The notes under the pieces: generated by a model
What the model was told of the DNA's origin: nothing
Databases searched by the model: none
What the model saw: only the letters and a program-made list of their open reading frames with translations
Source of the DNA: an uncultured Bacteroidales bacterium
Lineage (GTDB): Bacteria; Bacteroidota; Bacteroidia; Bacteroidales; UBA932
Direction of reading: 5' to 3'
Assembly (NCBI GenBank): GCA_946415795.1
Contig: CAMKTW010000007.1
Span: 1 to 18,629 of the forward strand
DNA: 18,629 nucleotides
In this document: positions 7,120 through 13,834 of the stretch, one piece after another
Layout: each line of letters opens with the position of its first letter
Numbering within the stretch: the stretch's first letter is position 1
Made by a program: the position numbers and the translations under genes

Positions 7120-8759
7120 TCTCCCATTCTGGATGCCTGATCTGAATATATCTCAGCCAAATCGTTCTCACCAAGGGCTTTAAGCACGATGGAGTAATGC
7201 CTGAGGATGACCCCGCTCTCTTTGCCCCCGTGAATCAAAGCGTGTTTAAAGTGGGCCTTTGCCTCAAGGTCAAGCCCCATAAGGTGCAGGATCCAGGCGT
7301 ATGTATCTAAGTATGTGGCGTTGTCAGGCTCTTTTTCTATGGTGATGCGGCTCATATCAAGGGCCTTTTTCAACTCCTTTGTAGTCCTGTTTACAGGGGT
7401 GGGATAGCGTTCGCTGATGTAGTACGCGTAGTTGTTTAGCACCGGAGCGTAGCCGGGATCAATCTTCAGCGCCTTGTCGTAGTAGCCGAAGGCTGCTTTC
7501 TGGTCTCCCTTGAGGTGGTACAGGTCGCCCAGGGCGCTGTAGCAGTGAAGAGTAATGTCACTGCCCTTTGGCGCGGCCGCGGCGCAGGCGTCGTAATCCC
7601 CGATCGCACTGTCATATTCGCCCATCTGCCAGAAGCTGGACGCGCGCAGTTGAAGCAAGTCGCAATCGTCGGGGAACCTCTGAAGGGCGACGGTGGCGCT
7701 GGATGTCACTGCGGGATAATCGCCGCTGTAGTATTGCATCAGCGGATATGTGAAATTGAGGCTGTAGCTTTCAGGATAGTTGTCTGCGTTGAGTTTTGCA
7801 AGCAACAGGGCGTCATCCACGCGTCCCCGCTGGTAGAGGTAGGTGCTGGTGAGGGAGCAGATCGACGAGTCGGCCGGCGCGCTGGCGTATAGATTCATCA
7901 TCATCGTATCCACCTGCGGGGCGAAGGTATATACAAACTGTTGCTGTTGCAGCACATCGGACATATATTCTGCTTTGGCAGAGGGGAGTATGTCGGGATT
8001 TGCCAGGAAGGGGTTGATATTCTCAAAGTAGAGGTCATATTGCCCCAGGGCCCTGTGTACGTGGGCTTTACCGTACCGGGCTTCGGTGTCAAACGGGTTT
8101 ATCTCCAAAGCCTCGTCATAGAACTTCAGCGCCTCCTGGTTGTTGAAGCTTGCGGCATTGTACTGCGCCAGGAAGCAGGCCGCCCGCGGCGAGCGGTTCT
8201 GTTTGTAGTACTCCAGCATATAATCGTATGCCTCCCGGGTCTTGCCCTGCGAGAGAAGCATATCGGTGCGGATGGTGGCCAGGGCGTCGGAGGGACCCAC
8301 TTTGTTCTCTATCTTGTCTATGGCGTCCAGAGCCTTGTCGTATTGCCCGGCGGCGCTGTACACGCTCATCAGGTCGGAGTACAGGGAAGTTTTCTTAGGG
8401 TGTTCGGCTGCCAGTTTCTCGAGAATCCCGGCGGCTTCTTCATACTGGCCCTCTGAAATGTAGTTCTGTGACAGGGAGTAGTTGTACCAGTAGTTATCGG
8501 GATCCAACGCAACCGCCTTCTTGAGCTGTTCGTTGCAGGCGGAGGTGTCGCGGAGCATAGTGCTCAGGTAATAGTATGCGGCATCATTGTCGGGCTCTTC
8601 TGCAACGACCTTCTTGAATTGGTTGTACGCAGCTTTCACGTCGTTGGAATAGTAAAGCCGGATAGCCTCGAGAAACGCCTCTGACTGGGCGTATGCGCCC
8701 GATGAGAAGTGCAGGCAGAATGCCAGTGAAATCAGTAAAAATCTCAATCTCTTTATCAT
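7116..8759 (-). CDS. Exported tetratricopeptide-repeat protein
   Basis: This 547-residue protein has a Sec signal peptide (residues 1-24, cleavage after AYA), so it acts in the periplasm or at the outer membrane. The rest is a series of helical TPR units, with recognisable Asp-Pro-Asp/Asn-Ala-type turns such as AEEPDNDAAYYYLS, ALDPDNYWYNYSLS, EINPFDTEARYGKA, KIDPGYAPVLNNYAYYIS and EKEPDNATYLDTYAWILHLMG. TPR arrays are protein-interaction scaffolds; the partner cannot be read from sequence. ATG 8759 is chosen; the TTG at 8768 adds only three codons. The gene is translationally coupled to the EnvC-like gene by an ATGA overlap. This suggests a shared role in envelope or division. Family-level identification is secure, the exact role unknown. 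Confidence 0.93.
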   Translation of the reverse strand: MIKRLRFLLISLAFCLHFSSGAYAQSEAFLEAIRLYYSNDVKAAYNQFKKVVAEEPDNDAAYYYLSTMLRDTSACNEQLKKAVALDPDNYWYNYSLSQNYISEGQYEEAAGILEKLAAEHPKKTSLYSDLMSVYSAAGQYDKALDAIDKIENKVGPSDALATIRTDMLLSQGKTREAYDYMLEYYKQNRSPRAACFLAQYNAASFNNQEALKFYDEALEINPFDTEARYGKAHVHRALGQYDLYFENINPFLANPDILPSAKAEYMSDVLQQQQFVYTFAPQVDTMMMNLYASAPADSSICSLTSTYLYQRGRVDDALLLAKLNADNYPESYSLNFTYPLMQYYSGDYPAVTSSATVALQRFPDDCDLLQLRASSFWQMGEYDSAIGDYDACAAAAPKGSDITLHCYSALGDLYHLKGDQKAAFGYYDKALKIDPGYAPVLNNYAYYISERYPTPVNRTTKELKKALDMSRITIEKEPDNATYLDTYAWILHLMGLDLEAKAHFKHALIHGGKESGVILRHYSIVLKALGENDLAEIYSDQASRMGE

Positions 8760-8765
8760 ATCACA

Positions 8766-8773
8766 CAAAATTA
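8766..8773 (-). promoter_or_regulatory. Possible -7 element of the TPR-envC operon
   Basis: Minus strand TAATTTTG, a full match to TAnnTTTG, ending 6 bases before the ATG. No -33 box at the usual spacing was found. If used, the mRNA would be leaderless or nearly so. Confidence 0.35.
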
Positions 8774-8871
8774 CGTATATCTTTTAACAAAAACCAGTCC
8801 AACTGTCCATTTTGAAAACACATCAATAGTTTTAGAAACGTAAAAACTTGATTATATGGAAATTTCAGGAG

Positions 8872-8902
8872 TATGACAGCGGACCGGGCAGGCCTATATT
8901 TG
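8872..8902 (+). promoter_or_regulatory. Promoter of yifB
   Basis: TATG (8872-8875, one mismatch to TTTG), 19 bp, then TATATTTG (8895-8902), a full match to TAnnTTTG, 14 bases before the chosen ATG at 8917. It lies within the in-frame extension upstream of the ATG, which argues against a longer protein. Confidence 0.55.
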
Positions 8903-8916
8903 CCGGAAAAAACATT

Positions 8917-10446
8917 ATGATTTGCAAGACATACGCAGCGGCCTGCATAGGGTTGCAGGTGGTTACCGTGACTGTAGAGGCCGACATCTCGGCCGGAGTG
9001 GGATTGTATATAGTCGGGATGCCGGACATTGCCGTCAAAGAGAGCCTGATGCGCATCACCACCGCATTGCGCAGCTATGGCTATTCTATCCCGGGCAAGC
9101 GGATTGTCATCAACCTGGCACCGGCCGATATCAGAAAGGAGGGCTCTTCGTTTGATTTGGCCATCGCGGTGGCGCTGCTGTGCGCGATGGAGGTGATTGA
9201 CGCAGCCCGGCTGTCTGACTTTATCGTGATGGGAGAGCTGGCTCTGGACGGCAAGATCAGGGATATCTACGGTGCCCTGCCGATTGCTGATGCCAGCCGG
9301 TCAAGGGGCTTTTCAAAGTTCATACTGCCGCACGATTCAGCGATGGAGGCGGTGGACCTGGACGGTGTGACAATCTATGGCGTGCGCACTTTGGCCGACG
9401 TGATATCGATACTCAACGGTAATCTGGCGTCAGAGTCATTTGTGATGGCGCGCACGGCAGAGGGAGCATATTCCTCCTGCATATCTGGCGATTTCAAGGA
9501 TGTAAAGGGCCAGCAGGTGGCCAAACGCGGACTGGAGATTGCCGCAGCCGGGGGGCACAACCTGATCCTCATCGGAAGTCCCGGGTGCGGCAAGACCCTT
9601 ATGGCCAGTTGTCTGCCGTCAATCCTGCCGCCTATGACCAAAGAAGAATCGGTACAGACCAGTAAAATATACTCTGTGGCGGGCAAGTCAATCGGACGGT
9701 GCGGCCTGCTGAAGGAGCGCCCTTTCCGGTCCCCGCACAACAGCGCCAGCGTGGTGTCGCTACTGGGAGGAGGGGCAATGGCGATGCCCGGGGAGATATC
9801 GCTTGCCCACAACGGGGTGCTGTATCTGGATGAGGTGACGCAATTCAGCAGGGTGATCCTGGATCTGCTGCGGCAGCCGCTGGAGGATGGTAAGATAGTG
9901 ATATCGCGGGCCCGCTACCGTGTGGAGTATCCCTGTGAGTTTATGTTCGTTGCCTCTATGAATCCGTGTCCTTGCGGTTATTACGGCGACCAGACACACA
10001 AGTGCAAGTGCTCTGAACGGGAGATTGCGCACTATCTCTCCCGGGTATCGGGTCCGTTGATGGACCGCATAGACATGCATATCTATGTGGATCGTGTTCC
10101 TGCAGCACTGCTTGTGTCGGAGCAGTCAGATGAGCCAAGCAGCGTAATTGCGGCCCGTGTCGCCCGCGCCCGCGCCATACAGCAGCGCCGGTTTGCCCAG
10201 GAGGGGATTTTCACCAATTCTGCAATGTCGGCCAATATGCTCACAAAATACTGTCATCTGACGGTATCCCAGCGGGAGTTCCTTGATAAGATCATAGACA
10301 GGCTGGGCCTCTCTGCCCGTGCGTACAGCCGGATACTTAAACTGTCCAGGACCATAACGGACCTTGCCGGCGAAGAGAATATCACGCAGCAGGCCATAGC
10401 CGAAGCTCTGCAATACCGCAACCTGGACCGGTTTGGCGTGAGATAA
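8917..10446 (+). CDS. yifB: YifB/ComM family AAA+ ATPase (Mg chelatase-like)
   Basis: This 509-residue cytoplasmic ATPase belongs to the family of ComM, a helicase that drives branch migration during integration of transforming DNA in Haemophilus and Vibrio. Domains in order: N-terminal Lon protease-like S5 fold domain (about 1-170, with VGMPDIAVKESLMRI and INLAPADIRKEGSSFDL), AAA core with Walker A GSPGCGKT (220-227) and Walker B VLYLDE (301-306), a Cys motif CPCG...CKC (351-365), and the C-terminal magnesium-chelatase-like lid (AYSRILKLSRTITDLAGEE). ATG 8917 gives the family's usual length and N-terminus; the upstream in-frame extension contains the promoter. It is divergent from the TPR gene. 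Whether this organism is naturally competent cannot be told. Identification is very secure. Confidence 0.96.
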   Translation: MICKTYAAACIGLQVVTVTVEADISAGVGLYIVGMPDIAVKESLMRITTALRSYGYSIPGKRIVINLAPADIRKEGSSFDLAIAVALLCAMEVIDAARLSDFIVMGELALDGKIRDIYGALPIADASRSRGFSKFILPHDSAMEAVDLDGVTIYGVRTLADVISILNGNLASESFVMARTAEGAYSSCISGDFKDVKGQQVAKRGLEIAAAGGHNLILIGSPGCGKTLMASCLPSILPPMTKEESVQTSKIYSVAGKSIGRCGLLKERPFRSPHNSASVVSLLGGGAMAMPGEISLAHNGVLYLDEVTQFSRVILDLLRQPLEDGKIVISRARYRVEYPCEFMFVASMNPCPCGYYGDQTHKCKCSEREIAHYLSRVSGPLMDRIDMHIYVDRVPAALLVSEQSDEPSSVIAARVARARAIQQRRFAQEGIFTNSAMSANMLTKYCHLTVSQREFLDKIIDRLGLSARAYSRILKLSRTITDLAGEENITQQAIAEALQYRNLDRFGVR

Positions 10447-10447
10447 T

Positions 10448-10479
10448 TTTGCCGAGTAGTAGGATTTTTTATACGTTTG
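10448..10479 (+). promoter_or_regulatory. Promoter of hicAB
   Basis: TTTG (10448-10451), 20 bp, then TACGTTTG (10472-10479), both full consensus matches. The -33 box begins two bases after the yifB stop. The -7 box ends 2 bases before the hicA ATG, so the transcript should start at or almost at the ATG (leaderless). Confidence 0.75.
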
Positions 10480-10481
10480 TA

Positions 10482-10670
10482 ATGAAGTATAGTGAACTTG
10501 AAAGGAGACTTAAGAGGATGGGGTGTTACTGCACAGGCAAGGATAGGAATGGACACCCCATTTGGTACAGCCCAAGGACAGGCAAATACTTTTGTATGAG
10601 TCATCACACCAGTTTGGAGGTGGCAGCCGGAACATTATAGTCGATAAAGAAAGAATCGGGAGTTAATTAA
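10482..10670 (+). pseudogene. hicA: hicA-type mRNA interferase toxin, truncated by an in-frame TAG
   Basis: HicA toxins are small dsRBD-like RNases that cleave mRNA and are neutralised by HicB. The open frame from ATG 10482 gives 52 residues: helix (MKYSELERRLKRMGCY), the G24-His25-Pro region with the catalytic His, a beta hairpin (IWYSPRTGKYFCMSHH) and EVAAGTL. A TAG at 10638-10640 stops it there. Reading on in the same frame gives SIKKESGVN and then TAA (10668-10670). HicA proteins typically end with GTL-x-SI-x-K-x-[AS]-G, so the missing piece matches the family's C-terminal helix. The TAA lies 5 bases before hicB, the usual tight spacing. TAG ends many intact genes here, so it is a normal stop. 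Most likely a nonsense mutation that truncates the toxin; sequencing error is the alternative. Whether the 52-residue form keeps activity is unknown. Confidence 0.75.
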
Positions 10671-10675
10671 GTATT

Positions 10676-11077
10676 ATGAAGAAGATTAAAGTTTTTATTG
10701 AACCGTCTCAGTATGGTTATTCTGCCTATATGGAGGATAACGATCTTGATTATGGACTTATAGGAGAGGGAAAGACCGTCCAGGAAACCATTCACGATTT
10801 TGATCTGGCTTACGACGGTATGCGTGATCATTATCGCAGCATAGGCAAACCTTTCGAAGAGATCGAGTACGAATTCTTTTACGACACGGAGAGTTTTCTG
10901 GCGGCATACTGCAAAACTTTCAGCCTTGCCGGACTGGAAAGAATCACCGGCGTCAATCAGGCGCAACTCGGTCACTATCTCCACGGCCGCCGCAAGCCTA
11001 CCCGCAAAACCATCGACAAAATCCAGCAGGGCGTCGAACGATTTGCCCGCGAGCTGACGGCAGTACGATTTGCATAG
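10676..11077 (+). CDS. hicB: HicB-family antitoxin with HTH domain
   Basis: This 133-residue protein is the antitoxin and likely autorepressor of the hicAB locus. Residues 1-65 form the degenerate RNase H-like HicB domain (MKKIKVFIEPSQYGYSAYME, GEGKTVQETIHDFDLAYDGM). Residues 83-112 form a helix-turn-helix (SLAGLERITGVNQAQLGHYLHGRRKPTRKTI), as in Bacteroidetes-type HicB proteins. It is intact, with ATG 10676. It follows the apparent natural stop of hicA by 5 bases and is presumably transcribed from the hicA promoter. The first third is more AT-rich than its surroundings, which may reflect transfer. It converges with the GH127 gene, with 5 bases between stops. Toxin truncation would leave it as an orphan regulator. 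Confidence 0.92.
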   Translation: MKKIKVFIEPSQYGYSAYMEDNDLDYGLIGEGKTVQETIHDFDLAYDGMRDHYRSIGKPFEEIEYEFFYDTESFLAAYCKTFSLAGLERITGVNQAQLGHYLHGRRKPTRKTIDKIQQGVERFARELTAVRFA

Positions 11078-11082
11078 AACGG

Positions 11083-12939
11083 CTATTTGCCCGTAAACGG
11101 TATCCAGACCTGCATCTTGCCGGGGGTGCGGTTGTCCCAGGCGTAGTAGGGAATCAGTTTGACCTGGTTGTCCCCGCAGGTGGCGGTGATGGTTGTCACG
11201 CCCCGCAGAAGGTCGCCTTCCCAGGCAGTCCCGAACTGATAGGCATAGGACAGGGAGACCTTGTCGTAGTCGGGGTTGTCAGCCTCTTCCATACAATACA
11301 CCAGCGGACCGCGCTGAATGGCCCGGCGTCCCTCATCTTCCTTGACGCGGGGGTCGGCGGCCACAATCTCCGTGGGCATATCCATATTAAGCACGATCTT
11401 GTCGCCGTCGCACCATTTGCGCTCTATGACTGCGTACCCTTTTACAACCGGAATCTCTACGGGACCATCGTTAACGGAGATGGAGCATTTCTTGCACCAG
11501 CCGGGAAGCCTGAGCCGGATTGCCGTCGTGAATGGCTGTTTGCAGCCCACGGTGAGCGTCACTTCCCCTTCCCAGGGATAAGATGTCTCCTGGGTGAGAG
11601 TCACTTTGCGGCGGCCAAGATTAATCGTGGCGGTGTTACCCATATAGAGGTTCACATAGATACCGTTTTTTGCCACACCGTATATGTAGTTGCCTATCGA
11701 CGGCAGGAACCTGCAAATCTGGCTGGGGCAGCAGGCGCAACCGTACCACGGCTGGCGGTGATGGTCGCCCAGGGATTCAAGGGGATTAACGTAGAAGAAG
11801 TTGTCTCCATCCAGCGATATGCCAGCTAGGGCGCCGTTGTACATTGCGCGTTCCAGCACGTCAATATATTTGGAATCGGCTGTAAACTGATTCATACGCC
11901 AGTTCCACAGCACCATCCCCACAGATGCGCATGTCTCGCAGTATGCGGTCAGGTTGGGGAGGCTGTAGTCGTTGGTGAAACCCTCGTTGTGAGCGCTCTG
12001 TCCGATGCCTCCGGTTATATACATATTACGTATCACCACATCCTCCCAAAGACGGTTCAGGGCGTCGATATAACCCTGGTCGCCAGTGTAAGCAGCCACG
12101 TCGGCCATACCGCAGTACAGGTACATGGCGCGTACGGCATGGCCCGCAATGTCGGTCATCTCCCGTACCGGCTTGTCATCCTGGAAGTATTCAGCCTCCC
12201 AGGGCTCGGGAGGGTTGCCCCAGGTGCCGTAGCCGTGGCCCCGCTCATTTATCAGCCACTGGGCAAAATCGAGATACTTTTTCTTTCCGGTAGCCTGGAA
12301 CAGTTTGACCAGCGCGAGCTCTATCTCTTCGTGGCCAGGCACCCAGTGGCGTTTGCCGGGGCCGAATATGGTCATCATATGGTCTGCCATACGGATGGCG
12401 ACATCCAGCAGCTTGCGCTTGCCGGTGACATTGTAGTATGCCACAGCCGCTTCTGTCATATGGCCGGCGCAGTACATCTCGTGGCGTGTCATATCAATCC
12501 AGCGCCCGTCCAGACCGGTTAGTGTATAGAATGTGTTGATGTAGCCGTCCTTCTGCTGCGCTGCGGCAAACTTGTCTATCCACTCGTCGCATTTGGCCTC
12601 CAGGAGCGGGTCGGGATTGTTCTGCAGCGAATAGGCCATCCCCTCCAGCGCCTTATACACGTCGGAATCGTCGAAATAGATGCCAGAGTGTTCTCCAATC
12701 CCATTCGCGGCGTTCTCAAAATTGCGGATGCGGCCGGTCTGGTTCTCGATCTGGTCTATGCAGACCTTGAGGGTGACATCTTTATGGCTGGCGAGCCGGG
12801 GGCTCCAGAAGGCGTCGTCTATGGTGACATCTGAGAATTTTACCGGGGTGATGAGTTTGTTGGTGGGGGCGTTGCCGGGATTGCTGCAGGCGGCAGCCAA
12901 TAGCACGGAGAGGGTAATGCAGAAATGGCGTAATCTCAT
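11083..12939 (-). CDS. GH127-family lipoprotein (beta-L-arabinofuranosidase type, DUF1680)
   Basis: This 618-residue outer-membrane-associated lipoprotein matches the GH127 fold, whose founding member HypBA1 removes beta-L-arabinofuranose with a zinc-bound cysteine nucleophile. A signal peptide ends in a lipobox LAAAC with Cys18. Residues 30-410 form the alpha/alpha barrel (FSDVTIDDAFWSPRL, IYFDDSDVYKALEGMAYSL, DGYINTFY). The active-site set is present: Glu335-x-Cys337 (YCETCASVG) and Cys403-Cys404 (GCACCPSQ), matching Glu338, Cys340, Cys417 and Cys418 of HypBA1. Beta-sandwich domains follow to the end. I chose ATG 12939; the TTG at 12960 would overlap the promoter. It has its own promoter after the upstream terminator, but sits in line with the esterase operon. 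Exact substrate is open, since GH127 members vary. Confidence 0.93.
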   Translation of the reverse strand: MRLRHFCITLSVLLAAACSNPGNAPTNKLITPVKFSDVTIDDAFWSPRLASHKDVTLKVCIDQIENQTGRIRNFENAANGIGEHSGIYFDDSDVYKALEGMAYSLQNNPDPLLEAKCDEWIDKFAAAQQKDGYINTFYTLTGLDGRWIDMTRHEMYCAGHMTEAAVAYYNVTGKRKLLDVAIRMADHMMTIFGPGKRHWVPGHEEIELALVKLFQATGKKKYLDFAQWLINERGHGYGTWGNPPEPWEAEYFQDDKPVREMTDIAGHAVRAMYLYCGMADVAAYTGDQGYIDALNRLWEDVVIRNMYITGGIGQSAHNEGFTNDYSLPNLTAYCETCASVGMVLWNWRMNQFTADSKYIDVLERAMYNGALAGISLDGDNFFYVNPLESLGDHHRQPWYGCACCPSQICRFLPSIGNYIYGVAKNGIYVNLYMGNTATINLGRRKVTLTQETSYPWEGEVTLTVGCKQPFTTAIRLRLPGWCKKCSISVNDGPVEIPVVKGYAVIERKWCDGDKIVLNMDMPTEIVAADPRVKEDEGRRAIQRGPLVYCMEEADNPDYDKVSLSYAYQFGTAWEGDLLRGVTTITATCGDNQVKLIPYYAWDNRTPGKMQVWIPFTGK

Positions 12940-12957
12940 ATTGATAGTTCTTTTGCT

Positions 12958-12965
12958 CAAAAGTA
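12958..12965 (-). promoter_or_regulatory. -7 element of the GH127 gene
   Basis: Minus strand TACTTTTG, a full match to TAnnTTTG, 18 bases before the ATG. The -33 position, about 20 bp further up, falls on the T-tract of the terminator of the preceding operon. An inverted repeat CTTTTG-N2-CAAAAG (12950-12963) overlaps the element. Confidence 0.6.
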
Positions 12966-12981
12966 CGCAACTAATGCGAAT

Positions 12982-13016
12982 AAAAAAAGGCCGCCCAGCG
13001 ATTGCAGGGCGGCCTT
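12982..13016 (-). terminator. Intrinsic terminator of the lipoprotein/esterase operon
   Basis: Minus strand: a perfect 10-bp stem AAGGCCGCCC/GGGCGGCCTT (13016-13007 with 12996-12987), a 10-base loop, and a T-tract of seven (12988-12982). It lies 17 bases after the stop of the 13034-13801 gene. This is a strong rho-independent terminator. Confidence 0.93.
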
Positions 13017-13033
13017 ATGTAGGAAAAAGCTAA

Positions 13034-13801
13034 TTATTTGATTGCTTCCCAGGTGAAGGTGAATTCGCAGTCAAACTCGAGGGCACCGGGCTCGCCATAG
13101 TTCTTTGTTTCTTTGGTGATAGCTCCGGTAGCGGGGTCGAATTCGTAGGTGTATTCTGCAAGAGCGGTCCTATCTGCCCACTGTGCGGTTGCGCAGCAGA
13201 ATCTTGAAGCGCGACCTACGATGCCAGACTCATAGAGCCACCTCTTCAGGCCAGCATCCTCTGCCCACTCGGTGTGGACAGCACCCACGTTCTCGTTGGT
13301 AGTGTAAGTGTGCTCTTTGTGACGCCATTCGCCGGTGTCACCGTTGAGACGGGTCCAATAGTCAACGCACTCGTTGGTTACGCTCTGCTGAGTGGCATCA
13401 GCGCCGTTAACCTTTGCAGAGGAGATGAAACCGTCGGAATAAGTGAGATCGATGGTTTTGTTCTTTTCGTAGTCCTTAATCTTGATTGCAAGACCGTCAG
13501 CGTTGAGGTCGATGTCATAAGCGGCTTTGTCACCATCCTTTACAGTGCACTTGTTGCCTTCGTAAGTGAAAGTGAAGTTGCTGTAAACTTCGCCGTTCCA
13601 AGCAGCGGCAACGGTAGAAACGCGACCCTGAGCATCATAGGTGTAAGCCCAAGACTCGTTGTCATCGCCATAGACAGCAACGAGGGTCTTCATTCTTGCG
13701 GTCTGCTTGAAGGCCTTTTCGTCATCACCTTCAGGTTTATCCTTTTTGCAGGAAACCAGGGCAACCATTACTGCGAGAGCAAATACTAAAAACTTTTTCA
13801 T
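13034..13801 (-). CDS. Beta-strand-rich lipoprotein, DUF4595-like, probably surface-exposed
   Basis: This is a 255-residue lipoprotein of unknown function. The signal peptide ends in the lipobox LVSC with Cys18, followed by KKDKPEGDDEK, an acidic stretch like the lipoprotein export signal of Bacteroidetes, so surface display is plausible. The rest alternates short strands with YD/LN-DG turns (YTYDAQGRVSTV at 53-64, LNADGLAIKIKDY, LTYSDGFISSAKV, YTYEFDPATGAIT), which resembles DUF4595 or YD-repeat-like beta sheets. No catalytic motif is visible. ATG 13801 is the only sensible start. It is preceded by a very AT-rich leader made of a 17-bp imperfect tandem repeat, lies 21 bases after the esterase stop, and is followed by a strong terminator. 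It is thus the last gene of the operon. A glycan-binding or scaffold role would be inference only. Confidence 0.88.
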   Translation of the reverse strand: MKKFLVFALAVMVALVSCKKDKPEGDDEKAFKQTARMKTLVAVYGDDNESWAYTYDAQGRVSTVAAAWNGEVYSNFTFTYEGNKCTVKDGDKAAYDIDLNADGLAIKIKDYEKNKTIDLTYSDGFISSAKVNGADATQQSVTNECVDYWTRLNGDTGEWRHKEHTYTTNENVGAVHTEWAEDAGLKRWLYESGIVGRASRFCCATAQWADRTALAEYTYEFDPATGAITKETKNYGEPGALEFDCEFTFTWEAIK

Positions 13802-13834
13802 TTGGTTAGTAAATTAATTTGGTTAATAAATAAA
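13801..13834. repeat. 17-bp imperfect tandem repeat in the lipoprotein leader
   Basis: Plus strand: TTTGGTTAGTAAATTAA (13801-13817) followed directly by TTTGGTTAATAAATAAA (13818-13834), 15 of 17 identical. It covers the last codons of the esterase gene and the whole gap before the next ATG. Confidence 0.7.

Noticed and set aside
8848..8916. 23-codon N-terminal extension of YifB
   Set aside because: It contains the likely promoter and departs from the family's N-terminus, which starts at ATG 8917.
10638..10640. TAG in hicA as a recoded or read-through codon
   Set aside because: TAG terminates mutL's neighbour, ispF, ssb, the EnvC-like gene, hicB, GH127 and others here, so a reassigned TAG is not supported.
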